17,075 nt of DNA from an uncultured Erysipelotrichaceae bacterium (GTDB lineage: Bacteria > Bacillota_I > Bacilli_A > Erysipelotrichales > Erysipelotrichaceae): positions 1-17,075 of the forward strand of contig ONOV01000115.1 of NCBI GenBank assembly GCA_900319505.1, read 5' to 3'. Of this stretch, positions 1-7,736 are shown one piece after another. Position numbers and translations under genes: made by a program. Under the pieces are notes generated by a model that saw only the letters and a list, made by a program, of their open reading frames with translations, had not been told where the DNA came from and did no database searches. Within the stretch, counting starts at the first letter, position 1. The number at the start of each line of letters is the position of its first letter.

Positions 1-1301
1 AGCGCCCAGCCCAGGGACAGGGTCTGCTGGATGGAACGGTTTGTCTCAAAGCCCTGGCCGATGAATACTTCTTCAAACATCTTTCCGAACTTCAGATACT
101 TCCGGTCCAGCTCACTCAGTTCATCTTCACCGATGACCGAAGCCAGGCTTCTTGCGTCCTGCACCTTGGCATAAGAGGCAAACAGCTGGTTGGCAACATC
201 CTGATGATCCGCTCTGGTATAGCCTTCACCGATACCATCCTTCATGAGTCGGGACAGGGACGCAAGAACGCCGATCGGCGGATTGATGCCCTTCAGATAC
301 AGATCACGGTCCAGTACAATCTGACCTTCGGTAATATAACCGGTCAGATCAGGCACCGGATGGGTGATATCATCATTCGGCATGGTCAGGATCGGAATCT
401 GAGTAACCGAACCCCTGCCGCCCTTGATAATACCGGCTCTTTCATACAGTGAAGCAAGATCGGAATACAGATAGCCCGGATAGCCCTTACGGGAAGGAAT
501 TTCACCCTTACTGGAGGAGAACTCACGTACGGCTTCACAATACGCTGTCATATCCGTCAGGATAACCAGTACATTCATGCCGCATTCATAGGCCAGATAC
601 TCAGCCGCTGTCAAAGCGCATCTTGGTGTCATGATTCTTTCAATGATCGGATCATCGGACAGATTGACATACATGACAACCTTCTCCATGACGCCGGTCT
701 CTTCAAAGGATCTTCTGAACATGTCCGCAACATCATTCTTGACACCCATGGCACCAAAGACAATACAGAAGCTCTCTGCATCTTCCCCGGTCAGTCTGGC
801 CTGTCTTACAATCTGCATGGCCAGCTGATCATGGGGCAGGCCGCTGCCGGAGAAAATAGGCAGCTTCTGGCCTCTGATCAGGGTATTGAGTCCGTCAATA
901 GCTGAAATTCCTGTTTCAATATAGTTGCGCGGATACACACGGGATACCGGATTGAGCGGCTTGCCGTTGATATCCTCATACTTCTCCGGATAAATCTCAC
1001 CGAAACCGTCAATCGGCGTACCGACACCGTTGAACGTACGGCCGAGAATCTCTCTGCTTAGGCCCAGTTCCATCGGATGGCCTAACAGCTTGGTGCGCAC
1101 ATTGGTATGGGACAGACCGTCTGTGCCTTCAAAGACCTGGACGACAGCCCGGTCGCCTTCCAGTTCAACCACACGGCCGATCCGCTTTGTGCCATCCTTC
1201 AGAAGGATGTTGACCATCTCTTCATTGGCAGCCCCTTCCACATGGTCCAGGGCAATCAGAGAACCCCGGACATCGCTTAAACCTAAAATCTGCTGATCCA
1301 T
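1..1301 (-). CDS. ntpB: V/A-type ATP synthase subunit B (partial, 3' end outside window)
   Basis: Non-catalytic nucleotide-binding subunit of the V1/A1 head, which alternates with subunit A in the A3B3 ring. I translated it by hand from the ATG at 1301: 433 codons are present and the frame is open at the left edge. Family members have about 460 residues, so roughly the last 25 are missing. Family signatures: SGSGLPH at residues 151-157, the [12 protein letters not shown] block near 249-260, and [21 protein letters not shown] near 270-290. SLSRLM near 348-353 carries the conserved Arg that reaches into the A-subunit site. The usual Pro before SLSRLM is Ala here. The start is supported by AAAGGAG just upstream. 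It lies 13 nt behind subunit A, so it belongs to the same operon. Subunit D is the expected next gene outside the window. Confidence 0.96.
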   Translation of the reverse strand, partial: MDQQILGLSDVRGSLIALDHVEGAANEEMVNILLKDGTKRIGRVVELEGDRAVVQVFEGTDGLSHTNVRTKLLGHPMELGLSREILGRTFNGVGTPIDGFGEIYPEKYEDINGKPLNPVSRVYPRNYIETGISAIDGLNTLIRGQKLPIFSGSGLPHDQLAMQIVRQARLTGEDAESFCIVFGAMGVKNDVADMFRRSFEETGVMEKVVMYVNLSDDPIIERIMTPRCALTAAEYLAYECGMNVLVILTDMTAYCEAVREFSSSKGEIPSRKGYPGYLYSDLASLYERAGIIKGGRGSVTQIPILTMPNDDITHPVPDLTGYITEGQIVLDRDLYLKGINPPIGVLASLSRLMKDGIGEGYTRADHQDVANQLFASYAKVQDARSLASVIGEDELSELDRKYLKFGKMFEEVFIGQGFETNRSIQQTLSLGWA

Positions 1302-1314
1302 GTGTTCTCCTTTC

Positions 1315-3063
1315 TCACTTGATGGAAGCCAGTGCTTCATCAATCATATTGTTATAGCCATCCAGCATTTCAAGCTTATCATTCGATACATCATACTTGA
1401 TCGAGATGACTTTCTCAAAGATACCGGTCTGAGTCATCAGAGATACCGGAATCTTCTTCTTTACCTGCTCGCTGCAGGCCCGTTTCAGATAGTCGATGAT
1501 CTTCATCATCTTATACTGCTTCATTAACGGTACGGATGTATCGTCCTTGTGGAAAGCATTCTGCTGCAGGAAACCGACCCGGATCACCCGGGCAATTTCC
1601 AGTGTCAGCTTCTGATCTTCCGGCAGCACATCAGAACCGATGAGCTTGACCACTTCCATGAGGCTGCTCTCTTCGTGCAGGATCTGCTGCATTTCTTCTC
1701 TTAGATCCAGGAAGTCATGGGCTACATTCTGCGCATACCAGCGGGAAAGATCCGGCAGATATTCAGAGTAGCTGTCCGTCCAGTTCATGGCCGGATAATG
1801 TCTGGCATAGGCCAGAGATTTATCAAGCGCCCAGAAACATCTGACAAAGCGCTTGGTGTTGGCAGTGACCGGTTCAGAGAAATCGCCGCCCTGCGGAGAT
1901 ACCGCACCAATCAGAGTGACGGAACCCTTATCCCCGGATAAAGTATCCACATAGCCTGCTCTTTCATAGAACTGGGCAATACGGGAAGGCAGATAGGCCG
2001 GGAAACCTTCTTCCGCCGGCATCTCTTCCAGACGTCCTGAAATTTCTCTTAATGCCTCCGCCCATCTTGAGGTGGAGTCAGCCATCAGAGCAACATGATA
2101 TCCCATATCACGATAGTATTCGGCAATCGTAACACCGGTATAGATGGAAGCTTCACGGGCTGCCACCGGCATGTTGGAAGTGTTGGCAATCAGCATGGTT
2201 CTGTCTAACAGAGACTTGCCTGACTTCGGATCCTTCAGGGCACTGAACTCTTCCAGCGCCTGGGTCATTTCGTTGCCACGCTCACCGCACCCGACATAAA
2301 TGATGATATCCGCATCACACCACTTGGCAATCTGATGCTGCATCATGGTCTTGCCGGCACCGAACCCGCCCGGCAGCGCACTGGAGCCGCCCTTTGCAAT
2401 CGGGAACATCGTATCAATGACACGCTGTCCGGTCACCAGCGGCATGGACAGCGGTTCACGATGGGCAATCGGACGGGGTGTACGGATCGGCCAGTTCTGC
2501 TTGAGACGGATCTCGCTGATCTTTCCGGTCTTTTCATCTTCCACTTCAGCTAAGACATCATTGACCGTGTAACTGCCGTTTGGCACAGCCTTGGTGACTC
2601 TGCCATGGACCATCGGCGGGATCATCGAGCGGTGCTCGATGAGGCTTGTTTCCTGACAGGTCGCAAAGATCTGTCCGCCTCTGACCGTATCACCGGCCTT
2701 GATCTTCATTGTGACATCCCACTTCTTTTCTTCATCCAGAGAAGGAATGGATTTGCCTTCGGCAATGAAAGCGCCCTGCTCTCTGGCAATTTCTTCCAGC
2801 GGTCTTTCAATACCGTCATAGATATTTCTGAGAATGCCGGGACCCAGTGTTGCATTCAGCAGAGAACCTGTTCCGACCACCGGATCCCCGGTCTTGAGAC
2901 CGGTCGTTGATTCATAGACCTGGATCATGGTCTTTTCTTCATCCATGCGGATGACTTCGCCCAGCAGCTGTTTCTTTCCGACATAGACCATTTCACGCAT
3001 GGCCAGTTCCCTGTCATTCTTTACCGAAATGACTGAACCGTTGATTCCGTAGATTGTACTCAT
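1315..3063 (-). CDS. ntpA: V/A-type ATP synthase subunit A (catalytic)
   Basis: Catalytic ATP-hydrolysing/synthesising subunit of the V1/A1 head. At 582 residues it has normal family length. Domains in order: N-terminal beta-barrel (about 1-70), the bulge or non-homologous region (about 110-190), nucleotide-binding domain and C-terminal helical bundle. The P-loop is GGFGAGKT at 232-239. GERGNE at 260-265 contains the catalytic Glu, and the Walker B stretch [15 protein letters not shown] lies near 323-336. The family P-loop is normally GPFGSGKT; here Pro is Gly and Ser is Ala. The ATG at 3063 overlaps the TGA of subunit E by four bases (ATGA), so translation is probably coupled. Subunit B follows after 13 nt. 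Confidence 0.97.
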   Translation of the reverse strand: MSTIYGINGSVISVKNDRELAMREMVYVGKKQLLGEVIRMDEEKTMIQVYESTTGLKTGDPVVGTGSLLNATLGPGILRNIYDGIERPLEEIAREQGAFIAEGKSIPSLDEEKKWDVTMKIKAGDTVRGGQIFATCQETSLIEHRSMIPPMVHGRVTKAVPNGSYTVNDVLAEVEDEKTGKISEIRLKQNWPIRTPRPIAHREPLSMPLVTGQRVIDTMFPIAKGGSSALPGGFGAGKTMMQHQIAKWCDADIIIYVGCGERGNEMTQALEEFSALKDPKSGKSLLDRTMLIANTSNMPVAAREASIYTGVTIAEYYRDMGYHVALMADSTSRWAEALREISGRLEEMPAEEGFPAYLPSRIAQFYERAGYVDTLSGDKGSVTLIGAVSPQGGDFSEPVTANTKRFVRCFWALDKSLAYARHYPAMNWTDSYSEYLPDLSRWYAQNVAHDFLDLREEMQQILHEESSLMEVVKLIGSDVLPEDQKLTLEIARVIRVGFLQQNAFHKDDTSVPLMKQYKMMKIIDYLKRACSEQVKKKIPVSLMTQTGIFEKVISIKYDVSNDKLEMLDGYNNMIDEALASIK

Positions 3064-3668
3064 GCGTTCTCCTTTCCTGAAGGTGCCTTGAAACCGGAAT
3101 TGGCACGGAACCAGTCCATCTCTTCTTCCAGTCTGTCTTCCAGCACACAGCTGTATTCTCTTCCGGCCGCATCATCCCGGTACAGGAAACCGCCGAGTTC
3201 CATCGGCCTTTCCTCTACCCGGTTTGACAGGCCTTCTTTCTTCAATGCGTCTTTGAGCACCGGCACATCATCTCTTCTGCACATGAACACGCCTGTCTCA
3301 CTGACCGGCAGTGATTTGACACTGCGCATCAGATACTTCTCATACTCCGGTGTCTTTACAAACTTTCTGAGATCCTCTCTGACAGAATCAAACAGCTCAT
3401 CCGCAAGATGGTCACGCAGCCTCAGCAGTTTCTTCTTTGTTTCCATCTGATCGCGGGAAGAGGCTGAAGCAGCCGCAAGACGTGCTTCATGCAGTTCCTT
3501 TTCCAGATAGCTGTCTGTCTCCTTCTTCAGACCTTCTCTGAAGAAAGCAAGCTGATCCTCATGAAAGGAATCTGTTTCCTTCTGCAGTACATCCTCAACA
3601 AGCGAAGCATTGGATTTCACGTCTGCTTCAATTGCTTCAAGGATCTTATCTTCTTCTTCGTTATTCAC
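3060..3668 (-). CDS. ntpE: V/A-type ATP synthase subunit E (peripheral stalk)
   Basis: Peripheral stalk subunit that, with the G/H-type subunit, ties the A3B3 head to subunits C and I. It has 202 residues, normal for the family. The N-terminal half is highly charged and helical, suggesting a coiled coil (for example KEKELHEARLAAASASSRDQ-like heptads). The C-terminal part is the mixed alpha/beta head-binding domain. The start is GTG at 3668: AGAGGAG lies about 8 nt upstream and no ATG fits as well. It sits between subunits F and A, and its TGA overlaps the start of ntpA. Sequence conservation in this family is low, so the call rests on length, composition and operon position together. Confidence 0.88.
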   Translation of the reverse strand: MNNEEEDKILEAIEADVKSNASLVEDVLQKETDSFHEDQLAFFREGLKKETDSYLEKELHEARLAAASASSRDQMETKKKLLRLRDHLADELFDSVREDLRKFVKTPEYEKYLMRSVKSLPVSETGVFMCRRDDVPVLKDALKKEGLSNRVEERPMELGGFLYRDDAAGREYSCVLEDRLEEEMDWFRANSGFKAPSGKENA

Positions 3669-3683
3669 GTCTGTTACTCCTCT

Positions 3684-3992
3684 TTAAAGCTTGATGCCGA
3701 TGGCATCGCTGATCGCAGCATCAATGGCCGCACTGATATTGCCTGAGTTATGTCTGTCCGGTATCTCTACTATCAGAGGCTTAGGCAGATTCAGCTTGTA
3801 TTCAGATACGGTATCACTGACCTGTTCAACTGTGCGGGTTGTCATCAGAATGATCGCAATGGAATCATCCTGAATCAGTTCATTGAGCTTCTTCAGAATA
3901 CCCTCACGATCATGGATGACCTCGCCTTCAATCCCTGCCAGGCGCATCCCCATCACAGTGTCTGTGTTATCGCTGATACAGTACGCCTTCAT
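3684..3992 (-). CDS. ntpG: V/A-type ATP synthase subunit F (central stalk)
   Basis: Small central-stalk subunit that binds subunit D and takes part in rotation. In Enterococcus nomenclature it is NtpG; elsewhere it is AtpF or subunit F. The chosen start gives 102 residues. The N-terminus MKAYCISDNTDTVMGMRLAG matches the family pattern of a strand, then D-x-D/N-T, then GxRLAGI. IAIILMTTRTVEQV and PLIVEIP resemble the central strands of the Rossmann-like fold. I chose the ATG at 3992 over an in-frame TTG at 3998 because AAGG lies 8 nt before the ATG. Subunit K ends 10 nt upstream and subunit E starts 15 nt downstream. Confidence 0.92.
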   Translation of the reverse strand: MKAYCISDNTDTVMGMRLAGIEGEVIHDREGILKKLNELIQDDSIAIILMTTRTVEQVSDTVSEYKLNLPKPLIVEIPDRHNSGNISAAIDAAISDAIGIKL

Positions 3993-4002
3993 AAGCAAAG
4001 CC

Positions 4003-4437
4003 TTAAAGAGCGTTGATAATCAGAATGGAAATCAGAAGACCGTAGATGGCAACACCTTCACCAAGTGCAACGAAGATGATGGCACGGCCGAAGTTATCCG
4101 GATTCTCACTGATGGCACCGATGGCAGCCGGAGCAGCCTTGGCAACGGCATAGCCGGCGCCCAGGGAAGAACCTGTAACGGCAATTGCAGCAGCCATGTA
4201 GCCAAGACCCTTGGCACTGGAAGCAGCTTCTGCCGCAGCATCTTCAGCATATGCGGCAAAACCATGTACGGAGACAATCAGACATACCAGCATGACACCG
4301 GCAAACATCGCAATCTGACCTAAGATTCTGGCCCTGGCATTGACCTGGTTCACACCTTTTTTCGCAATAATCCATAACGGACCGATAATGAGAACGACCG
4401 CAACAAGCGGTAAAAGAAAATCACCTGCAGTTAACAT
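4003..4437 (-). CDS. ntpK: V/A-type ATP synthase subunit K (membrane rotor ring)
   Basis: Proteolipid that forms the ion-carrying ring of the membrane domain. It has 144 residues with four predicted membrane segments: about 6-25, 39-62, 77-102 and 119-143. The last two form the canonical hairpin: a Gly/Ala-rich helix (TGSSLGAGYAVAKAA), the polar loop ISENPDNFGRA, then FVALGEGVAIYGLLISILI. The Glu of ALGEG is the ion-binding carboxylate. The first hairpin has no membrane carboxylate and ends in AAYAEDAAAEAA, which looks like a signal-peptide region. The ring may therefore carry one ion per four helices. Ion type (H+ or Na+) cannot be settled here: Gly rather than Ser/Thr follows the Glu. AGGAGG about 9 nt before the ATG is the strongest Shine-Dalgarno site of the operon, fitting a subunit needed in many copies. 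Confidence 0.95.
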   Translation of the reverse strand: MLTAGDFLLPLVAVVLIIGPLWIIAKKGVNQVNARARILGQIAMFAGVMLVCLIVSVHGFAAYAEDAAAEAASSAKGLGYMAAAIAVTGSSLGAGYAVAKAAPAAIGAISENPDNFGRAIIFVALGEGVAIYGLLISILIINAL

Positions 4438-4474
4438 AATATTTTTCCTCCTGGTTCAATTGACCATATCTGCC

Positions 4475-6289
4475 TCAGGCGGCAGTAACCTCATATTTGA
4501 CACCGCCCCCGGTGTAATACCGGGAGAACATTTCATAGTATTCCAGTCGTAAGGACTGAATGCCTACAACAAGACCTTCCAGCAGCATGACAAACGCGTT
4601 GCCGAAGATCAGTACCGCAAACCCGCCATGGCTTACCATCTTCATGAGCGTCATGACAACCAGCATCATGCCCGCATGGGACAGAACGAAGCCGCCGACA
4701 CGCAGATAGGACATGGAGTTTGTGATGAAGGACAGCAGTATTTCAAAGACTTCGAAGAACTGCTGGGTAATGTAGGTTCCCCATCCCCCATGCGGCTTTG
4801 CCTTTTCGTGCTTCATGAGCTTCTCGAATACTTCTTTCATCAGGAAGCATACACACGGCAGCACAATGCACAGCATCACAAGCGGGAACGTGAAGAGATT
4901 GCCCATCTTCAATAACTGCATTCCCATCGCCGCCAGAATGTAGATATAGAACACAAGACCGGCAATGCCGTTCTGAGAAAACAGCACTTCGCCCCACTTC
5001 TTCTGCCTTGCATTGTTGAAGATGTTGAGGCACTGGGAACAGATGATCAATACCGCACCGATCACAAGCGCGCCCATCAGAAGCGTCATCGTATTCTGAT
5101 TGGCCATGACATCAAACAGCTTTCCATTAGTATGGAACAATGCCTCATGGATCGGCGTCAGCAGTTCTTCATAGCCGAAGAAGCTGCCGAACAGGAATCC
5201 GAAGATCGTGGAGAAGATGCCGCAGCGGCCGATAATACCGAACAGCTTGCTGTTCTTCTTTTTCTCAAGCCACAGTCCAAGCACAAGCAGTACCAGTCCC
5301 TGGCCCATATCCGAGAACATGATGCCAAACAGAAGACAGTAAGTGAAGGCAAAGAATGCAGTCGGATCAAAGTCACAATAAGCCGGCAGAGAATACATCT
5401 CCACAAACAGTTCAAACGGCCGCGCAAACCAGTGGTTCTTCAGCAGCGTCGGACACTTGAACTGCGGCTCTTCGGCGGGCTCTTTCACCGTGAACTTCAC
5501 CGGCAGATCCCCGAATACCGATTCATACTCTTCCACATCAGCCGCCTGTACAAAACCGGAGAACACACAGTCATCCTTGAACTTTGCCACATACCTGTAG
5601 TTTTCAATGATGCGGCTGCGATAGAGACACCAGGCATACACATCATCCAGTCTTTCCTTATACTCTTCCAGCATTTTATGGACATCATAAGCCGGAATTT
5701 CCATCGGTTCGAAGTAAAGCGACTCAAAGATCTTTTTCACTTCTGGCGCATAGGAGTCAGATGTCACGATGATCATCCATACATACTGGGCATTTTCATA
5801 CAGACGATGATGAACAAAGTTCACATCCCGGTACATCGTCAGTTTCGGGAAGGATTCCCGGGGCATCCTTCCCAGCGCGAAGTCCAGATACTTGCAGGCA
5901 TGAATGCGTTCAAATCCGCATTCACTCAAGGCATCAATTGCCTTTTCATCTTCCGGGGTGAGGATGACCTGTTCCGCATCGGATGTGACGCCGAACTTGT
6001 CATCGATCTCCTTCAGAAATGCCTGGATCTCTTCTTCACGGTAGGTTGCTTTCGGCTTTCTTTCCCGATCGAATTCATAGCTGACGGAATGAGCGAAGTT
6101 GTCCAGCGTCTGCAGATAATCACTGTAGGGATTATCGGCGGACAGCAGAACACCTCCATTGTCTTCCGTTACCATGCCGCTAGCTTCGACCGCATCGATT
6201 TTCCGTGAGCCCAGCCCTTTCATGAGCGCATCATCCAGATGTGCTTCATCCACGGCTGTCTCCACAAATTTCATTTTTACGATTGCCAT
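4475..6289 (-). CDS. ntpI: V/A-type ATP synthase subunit I (membrane stator, a-type)
   Basis: Large stator subunit forming the ion half-channels next to the K ring; its soluble arm binds the peripheral stalks. It has 604 residues, slightly shorter than many family members (about 650). Residues 1-300 form the cytoplasmic arm, rich in charged helices. About 310-600 contains several membrane helices, including FFAFTYCLLFGIMFSDMGQG (312-331), a family hallmark. The channel arginine is most likely R530 in NSMSYLRVGGF; a second conserved Arg is R581 in IQSLRLEYYEMFSRYYTGGG. The ATG at 6289 has AGAAGG upstream and starts 15 nt behind subunit C. A long antisense reading frame lies over this gene but has no sign of being real. 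Confidence 0.96.
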   Translation of the reverse strand: MAIVKMKFVETAVDEAHLDDALMKGLGSRKIDAVEASGMVTEDNGGVLLSADNPYSDYLQTLDNFAHSVSYEFDRERKPKATYREEEIQAFLKEIDDKFGVTSDAEQVILTPEDEKAIDALSECGFERIHACKYLDFALGRMPRESFPKLTMYRDVNFVHHRLYENAQYVWMIIVTSDSYAPEVKKIFESLYFEPMEIPAYDVHKMLEEYKERLDDVYAWCLYRSRIIENYRYVAKFKDDCVFSGFVQAADVEEYESVFGDLPVKFTVKEPAEEPQFKCPTLLKNHWFARPFELFVEMYSLPAYCDFDPTAFFAFTYCLLFGIMFSDMGQGLVLLVLGLWLEKKKNSKLFGIIGRCGIFSTIFGFLFGSFFGYEELLTPIHEALFHTNGKLFDVMANQNTMTLLMGALVIGAVLIICSQCLNIFNNARQKKWGEVLFSQNGIAGLVFYIYILAAMGMQLLKMGNLFTFPLVMLCIVLPCVCFLMKEVFEKLMKHEKAKPHGGWGTYITQQFFEVFEILLSFITNSMSYLRVGGFVLSHAGMMLVVMTLMKMVSHGGFAVLIFGNAFVMLLEGLVVGIQSLRLEYYEMFSRYYTGGGVKYEVTAA

Positions 6290-6304
6290 TGACGGCCTTC
6301 TTTC

Positions 6305-7342
6305 TTAATACACGAGCAGTGTCCTGATCCGATCATTGGATATGCCATAGCGGACACCTTCAACAATATTGATAATATTACGGATTTCCATTCGGGATAA
6401 ATGCATGTAGCTGATCAGCACAACCGAGGCATCCGGGTTTGTCTCCATGGCACTGTAGTATACATTTTTCATAATGCGCTCCGTAAAATTCTCAATGTAG
6501 GTGAAACGGGTATTCTTCACATAGTGATGGTATCTGCGGGTAATGGCATCTGCCACCTCATCCCCTGTGGCGTTTTCAATCATTTCATTGATTTCCCGTT
6601 CACTGAATAAGCACTGTACCGGAATAATGGACTGGCGGATAATCTCAGGATCAGCCTGAAAGTACTTTTTCAGACGATAGATGACCGCCAGGCTGTTGAG
6701 TTCAGCCTGCATGCGCACCAGCTTCTGCAGCGTCTGCAGCGTTTCACCGGAAGCGATGGCGGATGCCTGATGGTACATGCGCTGGAAATAGCTGCGGCGC
6801 AGATCATATTCCATCCCGACAAGATCAATCTCTTCCACCGGCCTGCCTGAATACTTGCGCATGATCGCACTGTACGGGGTATCCGCAAGCACTTCATACA
6901 GTTCATCATAGCTTTCCACATGGGCCAGCTGATGCAGATCAACCGTCATGTACTTTTCCATATACAGCGGCATCTCGGTGATCATCTGGGAACGCATGGT
7001 TTCATCATGGTTCATGAGCGAACGGATACAGAGCAGAATCATATCAATCTCCGTATTCATACATGCCCCGACCAGAAACTCCGCCGCATGCGCACCGCCA
7101 TAGCGTAAGAGCCGGTTCAGTCTTTCATAAAGACTCAGGCGCAGCAGTACTTCCAGCTGGCCTCTGTGCACAGCCTTCTCATTGACCCCTGACAGCGTAT
7201 TGACAAACAGTGTGTCATTGCGCAGGTAGGTCACGATCTCCCCGATGGTTTTCTTCTGCAGCAAAGCCTCATAGTCATCTGTCTGCAGGCGTTTTCCGAA
7301 CATCGCTCTGGCTTTTGCGCTCAAAGCTTCATTCTCTTCCAT
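6305..7342 (-). CDS. ntpC: V/A-type ATP synthase subunit C (d-like socket between head and ring)
   Basis: Homologue of eukaryotic subunit d. It sits on the K ring and receives the D/F central shaft. It has 345 residues, in the family range, is almost entirely helical and has no membrane segment. Recognisable features are the N-terminal SAKARAMFGKRLQTDDYEAL, where family proteins scan for a short repeated helix-bundle unit, and the C-terminal MEIRNIINIVEGVRYG, close to the ExxNIxxIxxGxxYG ending typical of subunit C. The ATG at 7342 begins only 2 nt after the stop of the preceding stalk gene. Its GAGGA Shine-Dalgarno lies inside that gene, so translation is probably coupled. Subunit I follows after 15 nt. 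Confidence 0.94.
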   Translation of the reverse strand: MEENEALSAKARAMFGKRLQTDDYEALLQKKTIGEIVTYLRNDTLFVNTLSGVNEKAVHRGQLEVLLRLSLYERLNRLLRYGGAHAAEFLVGACMNTEIDMILLCIRSLMNHDETMRSQMITEMPLYMEKYMTVDLHQLAHVESYDELYEVLADTPYSAIMRKYSGRPVEEIDLVGMEYDLRRSYFQRMYHQASAIASGETLQTLQKLVRMQAELNSLAVIYRLKKYFQADPEIIRQSIIPVQCLFSEREINEMIENATGDEVADAITRRYHHYVKNTRFTYIENFTERIMKNVYYSAMETNPDASVVLISYMHLSRMEIRNIINIVEGVRYGISNDRIRTLLVY

Positions 7343-7344
7343 GT

Positions 7345-7668
7345 TTATTCCTCATCTTCGGCAAGAACTCTATCATAAAGCATGCGCCGCCATTTTTCCT
7401 TATTGGCTTCATAGACAGACTGCAGCTGAGCAGAAGCACTGTCATAGTAAGCCTGATTCTTTTCATCCTCAGCCTTGACCTGTGCCTCCAGCTCTTTCTT
7501 TGTACTGTCTACACGTGCATTCACGGCGGCCCAGGCTTCATCTGAGAGTTTCTTCTTCTCATTCTCGATCGCCTGTTTCAGCTGCTGACGCTGATCGTAC
7601 ACATTGTCCACCTGCTGGCGGACTTTCTCATCTGTTTCGATCAGCTTCATGATCGCATCGATCTCCAT
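7345..7668 (-). CDS. V/A-type ATPase G/H-type peripheral stalk subunit
   Basis: First gene of the ATPase operon. From the ATG at 7668 it has 107 residues and no membrane segment. Its sequence is one long charged helix with heptad-like spacing (for example KEKKLSDEAWAAVNARVDS-like stretches). This is the expected form of the small stalk partner of subunit E (NtpF in Enterococcus, AhaH in archaea, EG stalk in Thermus). I identify it by composition, length and operon place, not by residue motifs. An in-frame GTG at 7677 would add three residues. I prefer the ATG because GGGTG sits 6 nt before it, but the evidence is not strong. The gene ends 2 nt before subunit C. Confidence 0.78.
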   Translation of the reverse strand: MEIDAIMKLIETDEKVRQQVDNVYDQRQQLKQAIENEKKKLSDEAWAAVNARVDSTKKELEAQVKAEDEKNQAYYDSASAQLQSVYEANKEKWRRMLYDRVLAEDEE

Positions 7669-7692
7669 ACCTTTCACCCATCTTTCTTTATA

Positions 7693-7726
7693 ATGGAAAA
7701 TGCGCCCTTCAGAAGACGCATTATCA
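7693..7726 (-). terminator. Hairpin between the M3 peptidase and ATPase genes
   Basis: On the minus strand, positions 7722 to 7699 can form a 10-bp stem (AATGCGTCTT with AAGGGCGCATT-side pairs, two of them G-U) closed by a CTGA loop and followed by TTTTCC. It lies 14 nt after the TAG of the peptidase gene. The U-run is short, so it may terminate only partly and let peptidase transcripts run into the ATPase operon. TATAAA at 7687-7692 could be a -10 box for a separate start, but I see no matching -35. Confidence 0.5.
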
Positions 7727-7736
7727 AAAGTGTTCT

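Noticed and set aside
5132-6208. A 358-codon open frame on the plus strand
   Set aside because: It lies entirely antisense to subunit I, has low-complexity His/Gln/Phe-rich content, no ribosome site and no recognisable domain. It is a codon-bias shadow.
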